From contig NZ_LQXA01000039.1 in NCBI RefSeq assembly GCF_001618005.1, positions 1 to 64,000 on the forward strand: a stretch of DNA of 64,000 nucleotides, given 5' to 3'. This DNA comes from Clavibacter tessellarius (GTDB lineage: Bacteria > Actinomycetota > Actinomycetes > Actinomycetales > Microbacteriaceae). A model generated the notes under the pieces. It saw only the letters and a list, made by a program, of their open reading frames with translations, was not told the origin of the DNA and searched no databases. A program made the position numbers and the translations under genes. Positions within the stretch are counted from its first letter, which is position 1. The number at the start of each line of letters is the position of its first letter. This document shows, in pieces, positions 18,962 to 27,910 of this stretch.

Positions 18962-19065
18962 CGGCGCCGACCCGAAATCGCGCGCCGCGGACACCACCGC
19001 CCCGAGGCGATACCCGTCGTGCCCCCGCACGTCCGCCTCGGACGTACCCGAGAAGGCCACCCGAG

Positions 19066-19605
19066 ATGCTCGCCAAGACCCTGGCGGGCGCGTTCGTCGC
19101 GCTCGTCATCACCGTTTCCGCTCCCCTCGCCGCCCAGGCCGAGAACTACGTGCCCACGGACTCGCTGCTCTCGTGCGGCGGCATGTCCGTCACCCCGGCG
19201 GCCGTCGCACCCGGCGAGGCCGTGACGATCAGCGGCGCGGCCGGATCGTTCGCCGCCGGCGAGACCGTCGCCCTCCGCCTCTCCGCCACCCCCGGCGCAC
19301 CCGCCGCGGCAGGGGACCCCGCCGTCTCCGTCAGCGCGGCGGCCGACGGCTCCGTCATCGGCAGCCTGACGGTCCCGGCCACCGCGACCGGCACCTGGCG
19401 CGCCAACGAGGACGCGGCATCCGGCTCGCACTGGTGCGGACTCGTCTCGGTCGTCCCCGGCAGCACCGCCACCGCCTCGACCGGCTCGCTCCCCATCACG
19501 GGCGGCACGCTGCCGACCGGGCTCGCGGTCACGGCCGGCGGCCTGCTCCTCGCCGGCGCCGCGGCGGCCGGCATCGCCGCGTCGCGCCGAGGTCGCGCCT
19601 CCTGA
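19066..19605 (+). CDS. LPxTG-like cell-wall protein with paired Cys
   Basis: 179 residues. Signal peptide 1-25 (cut after AQA), then a ~110-residue beta domain with two Cys (about 37 and 124) that could form a disulfide. The C-terminal sorting signal is LPITGG (142-147), a hydrophobic segment and SRRGRAS. It resembles the 18191 product in layout (VTPAAVAPGEAVTISGAAGSFAAGE against VSDATVAPGQSTVLTFADGSFAPNS), so the two are probably duplicated and diverged copies. A GC hairpin follows. Confidence 0.85.
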   Translation: MLAKTLAGAFVALVITVSAPLAAQAENYVPTDSLLSCGGMSVTPAAVAPGEAVTISGAAGSFAAGETVALRLSATPGAPAAAGDPAVSVSAAADGSVIGSLTVPATATGTWRANEDAASGSHWCGLVSVVPGSTATASTGSLPITGGTLPTGLAVTAGGLLLAGAAAAGIAASRRGRAS

Positions 19606-19633
19606 GGCGCGACCGCATACGACCCCCGATGCG

Positions 19634-19661
19634 GGCGGCCCCGATCACGACCGGGGCCGCC
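19634..19661 (+). terminator. Bidirectional terminator between surface protein and VanZ gene
   Basis: GGCGGCCCCG at 19634-19643 pairs with CGGGGCCGCC at 19652-19661 (10-bp stem, 8-nt loop). It overlaps the VanZ stop codon on the minus strand, so it can serve both convergent genes. Confidence 0.65.
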
Positions 19662-20166
19662 GGCGTCGGCGCGTCCGCACCGCGATGGCCGCCGCGAGGG
19701 CCGCGCCGATGACGGCGCCCGCCCCGTTCTCGGCGACGTCCGAGAGGGAGGCCACCCGCGCGGGGAGGAACGCCCCCTGCGCGAGCTCGACGCACGCCGA
19801 CAGCGCGGTGCCCGCGAGGGCGACCGCCCACCAGCGCCGCATCCCGAACGCGAGCACTCCGAGCATCCCCAGCGGCACGAACAGGGCGACGTTGGCGCCC
19901 TCCTCGATCATCGAGTAGCGGAAGGCCGGCACGCCGTGGAATTGCACGAAGCGCACCCCCCGCATGAGGAGCGGGTAGATCCCGCGGTCGACGCTGTCCG
20001 GCGTCAGCGTCACGAGCGCCACGAGGCCCACGTAGAGCGCGAGGAGCCCGCCGGCCTGGCGGTGCCGCCGGCGCATCAGCCGTCGTTCCCGCTCCACGCC
20101 CCAGGGCGACGGCGTGGCTCCGCCATCCGCCGACCGGCGTGGGGGAGCGGGGGCGGCGGGATCCAT
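19645..20166 (-). CDS. VanZ family membrane protein
   Basis: 173 residues from the ATG complementary to 20164-20166, chosen because TAGTCT sits 8 nt upstream; an earlier start would add an Arg/Pro-rich stretch. Four hydrophobic helices follow a basic N-terminus, with VanZ-type features: LYVGLVALVTLTPDS in helix 1, EEGANVALFVPLGMLGVLAFG (NxxLFxPLG) in helix 2, SACVELAQGAFLPARVASLSDVAENGAGAVIGA in helices 3-4. VanZ was named for low-level teicoplanin resistance, but most homologues have no tested function. Its place among penicillin-binding and surface genes suggests an envelope role. Confidence 0.88.
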   Translation of the reverse strand: MDPAAPAPPRRSADGGATPSPWGVERERRLMRRRHRQAGGLLALYVGLVALVTLTPDSVDRGIYPLLMRGVRFVQFHGVPAFRYSMIEEGANVALFVPLGMLGVLAFGMRRWWAVALAGTALSACVELAQGAFLPARVASLSDVAENGAGAVIGAALAAAIAVRTRRRRRPRS

Positions 20167-20174
20167 GTGGCGGC

Positions 20175-20180
20175 AGACTA
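20175..20180 (-). promoter_or_regulatory. -10 hexamer for leaderless vanZ-like gene
   Basis: TAGTCT on the minus strand, 8 nt before the ATG. Confidence 0.5.
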
Positions 20181-20323
20181 GCAACGCCTCCTGGGGCCGG
20201 GGACGCCGCCTGCACGCATCCTCCGTCCCCCGTCGCATTCGGCTCGTACGTGCACTCATCACATTTCGGCCACGGGGAGCTGGGACCCTACCTGAGGCGG
20301 ATGTCCGGCCTCGGCGCGCAGGT

Positions 20324-20329
20324 TAGATT
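20324..20329 (+). promoter_or_regulatory. -10 hexamer for leaderless penicillin-binding protein mRNA
   Basis: TAGATT ends 6 nt before the ATG at 20336; no ribosome site between them. Confidence 0.6.
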
Positions 20330-20335
20330 CAGAGC

Positions 20336-22543
20336 ATGAGGAAAACTGACCTGACCATCTCGACCCGGTTGGGCGCGTTCCTCGGACTCGTCGGCATGAG
20401 CACGATCGCCGGGGTGCTCGTCGCCGCGATGGTGACCCCCGCGATCGCCGTCTCGGGCATCGCCGCCAACAGCACCATCGGCGTGTTCGAGGACATCCCC
20501 GACAACCTGCAGATCGACAACCTCGCGCAGAAGACGGTGCTGTTCGCCAAGAAGGGCGACCAGCAGGTGCCCTTCGCCGAGTTCTTCTCGCAGGACCGCG
20601 AGGAGGTCCCGTGGGAGGCCGTCTCCCCGTACGCGAAGGACGCGGCCATCGCGACCGAGGACCCCCGCTACTACGAGCACGGCGGCGTCGACGTGCTGTC
20701 GGCCGCCCGCGCGCTCGCGCAGAACGTCCTCAACGACGAGGTGCAGTCCGGCGCCTCGACGATCACCATGCAGTACGTCCGCAACGTCCTGGTCCAGAAG
20801 GCCCAGAACATGGTCGACTCCTCCGACAAGGCGACGCAGGCCGCGGGCCGCAAGGCGTTCCAGGAGGCCACCCAGCCCGACATGCCCCGCAAGCTCAAGG
20901 AGATGCGGATGGCGATCGGGGTGGAGAAGAAGTACTCCAAGAACGAGATCCTCCTCGCCTACCTCAACATCGCGAACTTCGGCAGCCGCGTGTACGGCAT
21001 CGAGTCCGCGGCGCGGTACTACTTCGACGTCTCGGCCGCCGACCTCACGCTCGACCAGGCCGCGACCCTCATCGCGACCGTCAACGCGCCGGAGATCTAC
21101 AAGATCGACAACCCGGCGAACCTCGAGCGCAACAAGGCCCGCCGCGACCTCCTGCTGCGGAACATGCTCAAGGAGCAGAAGATCACGCAGGAGCAGTACG
21201 ACGCGGCCGAGGCCACGCCGATCACGCCGAAGATCACGCCCTCCACGAGCGGCTGCATCCAGGCCGACCCCATCTCCGCCGCGTACTTCTGCGACTACGT
21301 GAAGAACGAGATCCTCACGAACAAGGAGTTCGGCGACACGGCGGCCGAGCGCGACGCGGTGCTCAAGCGCGGTGGCATGCAGGTCTACACGACGCTCGAC
21401 CTCGACATCCAGGGCAACGCCGCGGAGCAGATGCGCAAGCAGGTGCCGGCGACGGCGCGCTTCACGAAGATCGGCGGATCCGTGGTCTCCCGCGAGGTGA
21501 AGACGGGTCGCATCATCGCGATGGCGCAGAACACCGACTACGGCGTCGCGGCCGACCAGCCCGGTGTCACCGAGATCAACTACTCGGCCGACAAGGCGCA
21601 CGGCGGCTCCGCCGGCTTCCAGGTGGGCTCGACCTACAAGATCTTCACCCTGGTGGATTGGCTCAAGAGCGGGAAGTCGATCTACCAGACGGTCAACGCG
21701 TCCAAGACGCTCTGGTCGCAGAACGAGTTCACCGCGTGCGGGGGCCCGCTGGCCGGCAAGGCCTACCAGGTCACCAACGACACGAACACCGGTCCCACCT
21801 CGAACCAGACCGTCCTCGCGGCGACCGTGGCCTCGGTGAACTCGGCCTTCATCGCGATGGCGAGCCAGCTCGATCTGTGCGACATCAGCCAGACCGCGCG
21901 GGACATGGGGATCTACAACGCCGACGGTCGCGAGCTCTCGAGCGTCCCGTCCGACGTGGTGGGATCCGGCGCCAACAACGTGGCCCCGCTCCAGATGGCG
22001 ACCGCCTTCGGCTCCGTCGCGAACCAGGGCACCATGTGCCCGCCGGTCGCGATCGACAAGGTCGTCCTCCCGGACGAGTCCGAGCTCGTGACCCCGAAGA
22101 GCGAGTGCGCGCAGGCCATGAGCCCCGAGGTCGCCAACACGGCCGCCTTCACGCTCAAGGCCGTGATGGGCGGCACCGGTGCGGCGTCGAACCCGCGCGA
22201 CGGCACCGAGATCATGGGCAAGACGGGCACGACCGACCGATCGAAGGACACCTGGTTCGTCGGATCCTCGACCGAGGTCACGACGGCCGTGTGGGTCGGC
22301 AACGTGGAGGGCTTCGCGTCCATGCGCCGCAACGTCCTCAACGGGTCGGCCGCGGACAGCGCGCGTCACCGGATCTTCAAGCCGCTGCAGACCTTCATCG
22401 ACGACCGCTACCCGGCCGAGGGCTTCCCCTCGCCGAGCAGCACGTTGACGAAGCGGCCCTATGTCGCGCCGAAGCCCCAGCCCACCCAGTCGGCCGCGCC
22501 CGAGGCGCCTCCGGCGCCGCCCGCCCCGCCCGCGGGGGAATGA
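20336..22543 (+). CDS. Class A penicillin-binding protein without PASTA domains
   Basis: 735 residues. It is a bifunctional peptidoglycan glycosyltransferase and transpeptidase anchored by one N-terminal helix (about 15-40). The GT51 domain has EDPRYYEHGGVD (catalytic Glu108) and SGASTITMQYVRN (138-150). The transpeptidase domain has S-x-x-K as STYK near residue 432, SVN (SVNSAFIAMASQ) and GKTGTTDRSKDTW near 628. The C-terminus is a short Pro/Ala tail instead of PASTA repeats. It is a clear paralogue of the 25082-27622 gene: TIAGVLVAAMVTPAIAV and DNLQIDNLAQKT are nearly shared. The two genes face each other. Confidence 0.95.
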   Translation: MRKTDLTISTRLGAFLGLVGMSTIAGVLVAAMVTPAIAVSGIAANSTIGVFEDIPDNLQIDNLAQKTVLFAKKGDQQVPFAEFFSQDREEVPWEAVSPYAKDAAIATEDPRYYEHGGVDVLSAARALAQNVLNDEVQSGASTITMQYVRNVLVQKAQNMVDSSDKATQAAGRKAFQEATQPDMPRKLKEMRMAIGVEKKYSKNEILLAYLNIANFGSRVYGIESAARYYFDVSAADLTLDQAATLIATVNAPEIYKIDNPANLERNKARRDLLLRNMLKEQKITQEQYDAAEATPITPKITPSTSGCIQADPISAAYFCDYVKNEILTNKEFGDTAAERDAVLKRGGMQVYTTLDLDIQGNAAEQMRKQVPATARFTKIGGSVVSREVKTGRIIAMAQNTDYGVAADQPGVTEINYSADKAHGGSAGFQVGSTYKIFTLVDWLKSGKSIYQTVNASKTLWSQNEFTACGGPLAGKAYQVTNDTNTGPTSNQTVLAATVASVNSAFIAMASQLDLCDISQTARDMGIYNADGRELSSVPSDVVGSGANNVAPLQMATAFGSVANQGTMCPPVAIDKVVLPDESELVTPKSECAQAMSPEVANTAAFTLKAVMGGTGAASNPRDGTEIMGKTGTTDRSKDTWFVGSSTEVTTAVWVGNVEGFASMRRNVLNGSAADSARHRIFKPLQTFIDDRYPAEGFPSPSSTLTKRPYVAPKPQPTQSAAPEAPPAPPAPPAGE

Positions 22544-22679
22544 GCCCGCGCTCGATGGGGAGCGCGCGCCGACGGCCGTCGCCTCCGGGCGGCGGCCGTC
22601 GTGCTGTGCGGCCGCCGGCCCCGGATCGAGCGCCTCGTAGACTGGACGACCGCCGATCCACCGACCCGGGAAGGCCCTC

Positions 22680-23885
22680 ATGACCGGGACCCCGACGTCC
22701 GCACCCGCACGCCTGCGCACGCTCCTGCCGGGCATCGAGGGTCTGCGCGGCGTCGCCGCGGTCGCCGTGCTGCTGTACCACGTGCAGCGCCAGCTGGCCC
22801 GGCCGACGACCGACGTGCCGCTCGTCGGCGAGGTCGCCTTCTTCAGCCACGGCGTGACGCTGTTCTTCGTGCTGAGCGGCTTCCTGCTGTTCCTGCCGTT
22901 CGCACGTGCGCTCGTCGACGGCGGGCCGATGCCGCGGCTCTCCAGCTACGCCGCCAACCGCGCGCTCCGCGTGCTCCCCGGGTACGTCGTCGTGCTGCTG
23001 CTCGTGAGCCTCGTGCTGCGCGTCGCGATCCTGCCGCGGGAGACGCGCGACGACGGCATCTCGCTGGGCACGCTGGGCCCGGTCGACTCGGTCCTCAACG
23101 CGCTGCTGCTCCAGGGGTACAGCCCGCGCACGCTCCGGAGCGGCATCGAGGTCGCGTGGACGCTGGCGGTCGAGGTGTCCTTCTACGTCGTCCTGCCGGT
23201 GGTGGCGCTCCTCGCCGCGCGGCTGCTCCGAGGACGCGCGACGTGGATCCGCGCTCTCGCGCCGGCGGCGGCGCTCCTGCTGGTCGGCGTGGCCGGCAAG
23301 ATCTGGTCGATGGCCGCGCAGGCGCCGCTCGGCCACCGCGGCCGGCTCGCGAGCGAGTGGGGAGTGACGTGGGAGGCGGTGGTGAACCGCAGCATCCTCG
23401 TGCACGCGGACCTCTTCGCCTACGGCATGGCGGCGGCCGTGGTCCTGCTCGCCCTGTCCGCCGACGAGAGCCTGCGCGACCGCGTCGCCCGCTGGCGCGT
23501 GCCGGTCGGGATCCTGGCGGCGGTGCTCATCGTGGTCGCGTCCGAGGCGCCCGTCGAGGCGTTCGAGGAGAGCGTCGTGGCGGCCTCCTGCGCCACGCTG
23601 CTGCTCCTCGTGGCGCTGCCGCGGCGCGGGGGATCCCTAGGCCCGGTGACGCGGGTCCTCGAGCTCCGGTGGATCGCCTGGCTCGGCACGATCTCGTTCA
23701 GCGTCTACCTGTGGCACCTACCGGTGATCCGGTTCCTCCGTCGCGCGGGCCTCGTGCTGCCGGACACGCTCGCCGGCTTCGCCCTGAACACGCTCGTGGT
23801 GGGGGCGGTGACGCTCGTGCTCTCGGCGGCGACGTACTACGCCATCGAGCGGCCGGCGCTGCGGCTGAAGCCCGGAGGGCGGTGA
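22680..23885 (+). CDS. Acyltransferase 3 (OafA/YrhL-like) membrane protein
   Basis: 401 residues. The family moves acyl groups onto sugars of cell-surface polymers. The start ATG has GGAAGG upstream, and TAGACT (22638-22643) is a possible -10. The signature GIEGLRGVAAVAVLLYHV (18-35) carries the conserved His34; HGVTLFFVLSGFLLF follows. About ten hydrophobic helices are visible, ending near SFSVYLWHLPVIRFLR and YYAIERPALRLK, both family hallmarks. It lacks a fused SGNH domain. It ends at a strong terminator before tRNA-Pro. Its acceptor is not predictable. Confidence 0.92.
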   Translation: MTGTPTSAPARLRTLLPGIEGLRGVAAVAVLLYHVQRQLARPTTDVPLVGEVAFFSHGVTLFFVLSGFLLFLPFARALVDGGPMPRLSSYAANRALRVLPGYVVVLLLVSLVLRVAILPRETRDDGISLGTLGPVDSVLNALLLQGYSPRTLRSGIEVAWTLAVEVSFYVVLPVVALLAARLLRGRATWIRALAPAAALLLVGVAGKIWSMAAQAPLGHRGRLASEWGVTWEAVVNRSILVHADLFAYGMAAAVVLLALSADESLRDRVARWRVPVGILAAVLIVVASEAPVEAFEESVVAASCATLLLLVALPRRGGSLGPVTRVLELRWIAWLGTISFSVYLWHLPVIRFLRRAGLVLPDTLAGFALNTLVVGAVTLVLSAATYYAIERPALRLKPGGR

Positions 23886-23909
23886 CCCGCGACCGCATCG
23901 CCTGCTCGG

Positions 23910-23949
23910 ACGACGAAGGGCCGCTCCCGGAGGAGCGGCCCTTCGTCGT
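23910..23949 (+). terminator. Strong terminator between acyltransferase and tRNA-Pro
   Basis: A perfect 18-bp stem (23910-23927 with 23932-23949) closes on a CGGA loop, 25 bp after the stop. It also faces the end of the minus-strand tRNA. Confidence 0.9.
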
Positions 23950-23987
23950 GCTGCTGTTAATGCGGTGCCTCCGGAGGAGGCGGTGTG

Positions 23988-24061
<74 letters not shown>

Positions 24062-24137
24062 ATGGCCCGAGGACCGAGTTCTACGATACCCGATGTTCCG
24101 GGCTCCCGCGTACGCCTGGGCAGCGCGCGGCGGGCGG

Positions 24138-25082
24138 TCAGACCGCCGTGAGCGTGAGCAGCGTCGCCTCGGGGAAGCACGCGAACCGCACGGGCGCGTA
24201 GATCGAGGTGCCGAGGCCCGCGCTCACATGCAGGAAGGAGGCCCGGTCCGCGTGCGGCCAGACGCTCAGGCCCTTCACCTGGCGGCGCGGGATGTCGCAG
24301 TTGGTGACGAGCGCGCCGTAGCCGGGCACGCACACCTGGCCGCCGTGGGTGTGCCCGGCGAAGACCATGCGGGCGCCGTTGGTGACGAACGAGTCGAGCA
24401 CCCGGCGGTAGGGCGCGTGCGCGACGCCGATGGAGACCACCGGAGCGCCCGAGGACCCCTGGTACGCCTCGCCGTCCTCGCGGAGCTCGTCGAGCGCCCC
24501 GGGGATCGCCTCCAGGCGATCGAAGTCGCGGTGCGGGTCGTCGACGCCGAAGAACTCGAGCAGCGTGCCGTTGACCTCGACGGCGCCCGCGGCGTTGTTG
24601 AGGTCGAGCCAGCCGAGCGAGGCGTAGAGGCGCTCGAGCCGGGGGAGGTCGAGGTCCGCCGGCCGCTGCGTGGCGTGCGTGTTGGCCGTGAAGTACTTCA
24701 GCGGGTTCTTCATCATCGGCCCGTAGTAGTCGTTCGATCCGTGCACGAAGACCCCGGGGACGCCGCGGAACGCCTCGAGCGTCTCCTCGACCGCGACGAT
24801 GCCCTGCTCGTGGCCCGTGTTGTCGCCCGTGTCGACGACGAGGTCGGGCTTGAGCTCCGCGAGCTCGCGCACCCAGCGCTGCTTCTTGTGCTGCCACGGC
24901 GCCATGTGCATGTCCGAGAGGTGCAGCACGCGGATGGGGTCGGCGCCCACCGGCAGGACCGGCACCGTCACCTCCCGCAGCGTGAAGCGGCGGCGCTCGT
25001 AGAACGAGGCGTAGGCGAAGACCGCGGCGCCGGCCGCGACGACGCCGCCGGCCGTGCGGGCGATCGTGCCGACGACGCTCAT
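24138..25082 (-). CDS. Metallophosphoesterase (membrane-anchored, YkuE-like)
   Basis: 314 residues. One N-terminal helix (about 9-27) is followed by a calcineurin-like phosphoesterase domain: HLSDMHMAP (Asp57, His59), DTGDNTG (Asp87, Asn88), GSNDYYG and GHTHGGQ supply the dinuclear metal ligands. It resembles YkuE-type enzymes thought to act on lipid or nucleotide phosphates; substrate unknown. The ATG overlaps the stop of the upstream penicillin-binding protein by one base (TGATG), so the two are co-translated. This coupling is common in actinobacteria and suggests a cell-envelope role. Confidence 0.93.
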   Translation of the reverse strand: MSVVGTIARTAGGVVAAGAAVFAYASFYERRRFTLREVTVPVLPVGADPIRVLHLSDMHMAPWQHKKQRWVRELAELKPDLVVDTGDNTGHEQGIVAVEETLEAFRGVPGVFVHGSNDYYGPMMKNPLKYFTANTHATQRPADLDLPRLERLYASLGWLDLNNAAGAVEVNGTLLEFFGVDDPHRDFDRLEAIPGALDELREDGEAYQGSSGAPVVSIGVAHAPYRRVLDSFVTNGARMVFAGHTHGGQVCVPGYGALVTNCDIPRRQVKGLSVWPHADRASFLHVSAGLGTSIYAPVRFACFPEATLLTLTAV

Positions 25083-27622
25083 CAGGTGCGCCCGACGAAG
25101 AGCGTCACGGGACCGCCGCTCTGCTGTCCGGCCGCGGGATCCGTGCGGGTCGCCTTGTTGACCTGGGAGCTGTCCTGCACCTGCTCCTGCGCCACGGTCA
25201 CGTTGAAGCCGGCCGAGCGCAGGGTCTGGCGCGCGGCCGTCACGTCCTGCCCACGCACGTCCGGGACGGTGCCCGGGGTGCCCTGCGGCTGGCTCTGGTC
25301 GGGCCCGCTGCTGGTGAACACCGTGACGGTGGATCCGCGCGCGGCGTTGGCGCCGGCGCCCGGGTCGGACCCGGCGACCTGACCGGCGGGCACGTTCGCG
25401 GAGGCGCGCGCGCCGCCCTGGGCGAAGGACAGGCCCGCGCCCTCGATGGCGGACTGCGCGTCGGCGGGCGACATGCCCGACACGTCCGGTACCTGCACCG
25501 TCGGCGTGCGGGTGAGGTCCGCTGCCGGGCCGGGGAACGCGGAGCCCTTGTAGACGCCGTTGACGGCCTGCATGAACGGCTTCCACACGGCGAAGCGAGC
25601 GGTGGACATGAGCTGCCCGTTCGGCAGGTTGGTCTTGCGCTGCTGGATCTGCTGCCCCGAGGAGCTGCCCACCCAGATGGCCGTGGTGACCTCGGTGCTC
25701 GAGCCCACGAACCAGGTGTCCTTCGCCTTGTCGGTGGTTCCCGTCTTGCCGATGAGCGGCGTGCCGTCGTTGGTGTTACCCGCGGCGCCCGTGGCGCTCA
25801 TGACGCCGGCGAGGGCGTACGCGGCGGTGTGGGCCACGTCGGGGCTCACTGTCTCACGGCAGTTCGCGGGCGGCGGGGCCACCTCGGTGTCGTCGGGGAG
25901 GACGACCTTGTCGATCATCACGGGCGTGCAGGTGGTGCCGTTGTTGGCGACCGTGGCATAGGCCGACGCCATGGTGAGCGGGGCGATGTTGTTGCCGCCC
26001 GAGCCGATGATGTCCGAGACGAAGTTCGACAGCTGCTTCTTGGGATCGGCCTGGTGGATGCCGATGTCCTTCGCCGTCTGCGCGATGCCGCACATGTCGA
26101 GCTCGGAGGCCATGGCCATGAACGCCGTGTTGGTGGAGTTCGCCGTGCCGGACATGACGGTCCGGTTCGACCCGGGGGCGGCGCCGTCGTTGGTGACGGT
26201 CAACGGCGGCGAGCCGAGCGTGCCGCCCGTGCACGAGTCGCGGAAGTCCTTGCCCGCCCAGGTGCCGTTCGAGGAGCGGACGACCTCGTTGACCGAGTGG
26301 CCCTCCTTCAGCCACTCGAGCAGGGTGACGAGCTTGTACGTCGATCCCACCTGGAAGCCGCCGGAGCCGCCGTAGTTCTTGTCGGTGTTGTAGTTGACGC
26401 TCGTCACGCCGCGCTGGTCGCCGTTGCCGTAGTCGGTGTTCTGCACCATGGCGATCACGCGGCCGGTCTTGGCCTCGACGCTGGTCATGGCGGATCCGAC
26501 GTTGATGCTGTTCATGGTGGTGGGGATCTGCTTGCGCATGTCGTCCGTGGCCTTGGCCTGCAGGTCGAGGTTGAGCGTCGTGTAGATCTTGTAGCCGTTG
26601 CGGTTGAGGTTGCGGCGGGCCTCGTCGGCGCTGGCGCCGAACTCCTTCGAGTTCTCGACCGTGTACTTGACCGCGTCGCAGAAGTACGCGGCGCTGGAGG
26701 GCTGGGCGGCGTTGCAGCCGCTGACCGACGGCGTGATGACCGGCTTCACGGGCGTGGCGATCGCCTCGTCGTGCTGGGCTTGCGTGATGCTGTGGTGCTT
26801 CAGCATGTTGTCGATCAGGACGTCGCGTCGCGCCTGGTTCGCCTTGACGTTCTCGGGCTTGTCGATGCGGAGGGCGGTCGGGTAGTTCACCGTGGCAATG
26901 AGGCTGGCGGCCTGGGCGATGCTCAGGTCCTTGGCGTCGACGCCGTAGTAGTACCTCGCCGCGGACTGGACGCCGTACACGTTGCCGCCGAAGGTGGCGA
27001 TGTTGAGGTATCCGAGCAGGATGTCGTTCTTCGAGAACTTCTTCTCCAGGCCGATCGCGAGCCGCATCTCCTTGAGCTTGCGGGCGGTCGACTCCTGGGT
27101 CGCCTCCTTGTAGGCCTTCTTGCCGGCGTCCGGATCCGTCTCGGCGAGCGCCTCCGCCTTCTGCACGAGCACGTTCTTCACGTACTGCATGGTGATGGTG
27201 CTGGCGCCCGACTCGACGCCGCCGCCGATCACGTTCTGGGCGAGGGCGCGGAAGGTCGACTTCACGTCGACGCCCGCATGCTCGTAGAAGCGGGGATCCT
27301 CGGTGTCGATCGCGGCCGCCTTGGCGTTGTCGGAGACCTCGTCCCAGCCCACCTCCTGGCGGTTCTGCGCGTAGAACTCGGCGAACTTGACCGGCTGGCC
27401 GCCCTGCGTGGCGTAGAGCTCGGTCTTCTGGGCGAGGTTGTCGATCTGCAGGTAGTCCGGCAGGTCGTCGAAGATGCCGATGGTGTCGTTGGCGGCGAGG
27501 CTCGTGACGGCGATGGCGGGGGTGACCATCGCGGCGACCAGGACGCCGGCGACGACGCTCATGCCGAGGACGCCCGTGAGCGCGGCGGCGACGCGGCCGG
27601 GCGTGTTCTTGGAAGCAGACAT
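25082..27622 (-). CDS. Class A penicillin-binding protein with two PASTA domains (PonA-like)
   Basis: 846 residues. The ATG (27620-27622) is chosen for its TACTCT -10 seven nt upstream and the normal N-terminus MSASKNTPGRVAAAL; it also has GGAG. One membrane helix is followed by a GT51 domain (TEDPRFYEHAGVDV, SGASTITMQYVKN) and a transpeptidase domain (GSTYKLVTLLEWL, TANSTNTAFM, GKTGTTDKAKDTWFVG). Two C-terminal PASTA domains (VPDVSGMSPADAQSAIEGAGL and VPDVRGQDVTAARQTLRSAG) bind muropeptides or beta-lactams in the family. It is a paralogue of the gene at 20336 and forms an operon with the phosphoesterase. Confidence 0.96.
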   Translation of the reverse strand: MSASKNTPGRVAAALTGVLGMSVVAGVLVAAMVTPAIAVTSLAANDTIGIFDDLPDYLQIDNLAQKTELYATQGGQPVKFAEFYAQNRQEVGWDEVSDNAKAAAIDTEDPRFYEHAGVDVKSTFRALAQNVIGGGVESGASTITMQYVKNVLVQKAEALAETDPDAGKKAYKEATQESTARKLKEMRLAIGLEKKFSKNDILLGYLNIATFGGNVYGVQSAARYYYGVDAKDLSIAQAASLIATVNYPTALRIDKPENVKANQARRDVLIDNMLKHHSITQAQHDEAIATPVKPVITPSVSGCNAAQPSSAAYFCDAVKYTVENSKEFGASADEARRNLNRNGYKIYTTLNLDLQAKATDDMRKQIPTTMNSINVGSAMTSVEAKTGRVIAMVQNTDYGNGDQRGVTSVNYNTDKNYGGSGGFQVGSTYKLVTLLEWLKEGHSVNEVVRSSNGTWAGKDFRDSCTGGTLGSPPLTVTNDGAAPGSNRTVMSGTANSTNTAFMAMASELDMCGIAQTAKDIGIHQADPKKQLSNFVSDIIGSGGNNIAPLTMASAYATVANNGTTCTPVMIDKVVLPDDTEVAPPPANCRETVSPDVAHTAAYALAGVMSATGAAGNTNDGTPLIGKTGTTDKAKDTWFVGSSTEVTTAIWVGSSSGQQIQQRKTNLPNGQLMSTARFAVWKPFMQAVNGVYKGSAFPGPAADLTRTPTVQVPDVSGMSPADAQSAIEGAGLSFAQGGARASANVPAGQVAGSDPGAGANAARGSTVTVFTSSGPDQSQPQGTPGTVPDVRGQDVTAARQTLRSAGFNVTVAQEQVQDSSQVNKATRTDPAAGQQSGGPVTLFVGRT

Positions 27623-27629
27623 AGACTCC

Positions 27630-27635
27630 AGAGTA
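27630..27635 (-). promoter_or_regulatory. -10 hexamer of the PASTA penicillin-binding protein gene
   Basis: TACTCT on the minus strand, 7 nt before the ATG. A GGAG also lies in this gap, so a leaderless or very short leader is possible. Confidence 0.55.
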
Positions 27636-27727
27636 CGGGAAGGGTGTATGGGAACCCGTGAGACCTGTGCGCCGGCCGCCCGCGCCCGTCCCGTCATGCA
27701 TCCAGACCCGACCGGCAAGGAGCCGAG

Positions 27728-27910
27728 ATGACCGCAACGCCCGGGCAGTGGGAGTACCTCACCACGCCGCTGATGATCCACAACACCGCCGCCATCCTCA
27801 ACACCTGGGGCTCGCAGGGCTGGGAGCTCGTGCAGGTCGTCACCGGCCCCGAGGGCGGCCTCGTCGCGTACATGAAGCGTCCGGTCGCCGGCGCCGAGCA
27901 CGGCGCCTGA
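27728..27910 (+). CDS. DUF4177 small protein
   Basis: 60 residues; the ATG follows AAGGAG. The core WEYLTTPLMIHNTAAILNTWGSQGWELVQVV is the DUF4177 pattern (W-E-Y, then W-G-x-x-G-W-E-L-V). No membrane segment. It overlaps ridA by TGATG, so both are expressed together. In many actinobacteria such a gene sits next to a RidA gene and a WhiB gene; no WhiB gene is here. Function unknown. Confidence 0.88.
   Translation: MTATPGQWEYLTTPLMIHNTAAILNTWGSQGWELVQVVTGPEGGLVAYMKRPVAGAEHGA

Larger units (their letters stand above)
18767..19065. other. 299-bp gap: terminator, promoter and mini-ORF
   Basis: Contains the terminator at 18812-18844 and a TAGCAT hexamer (18919-18924) placed 7 nt before a 9-codon GTG frame (18932-18961). 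No other gene is seen. The surface-protein ATG at 19066 has only GAGAAGG as a ribosome site. Confidence 0.5.
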
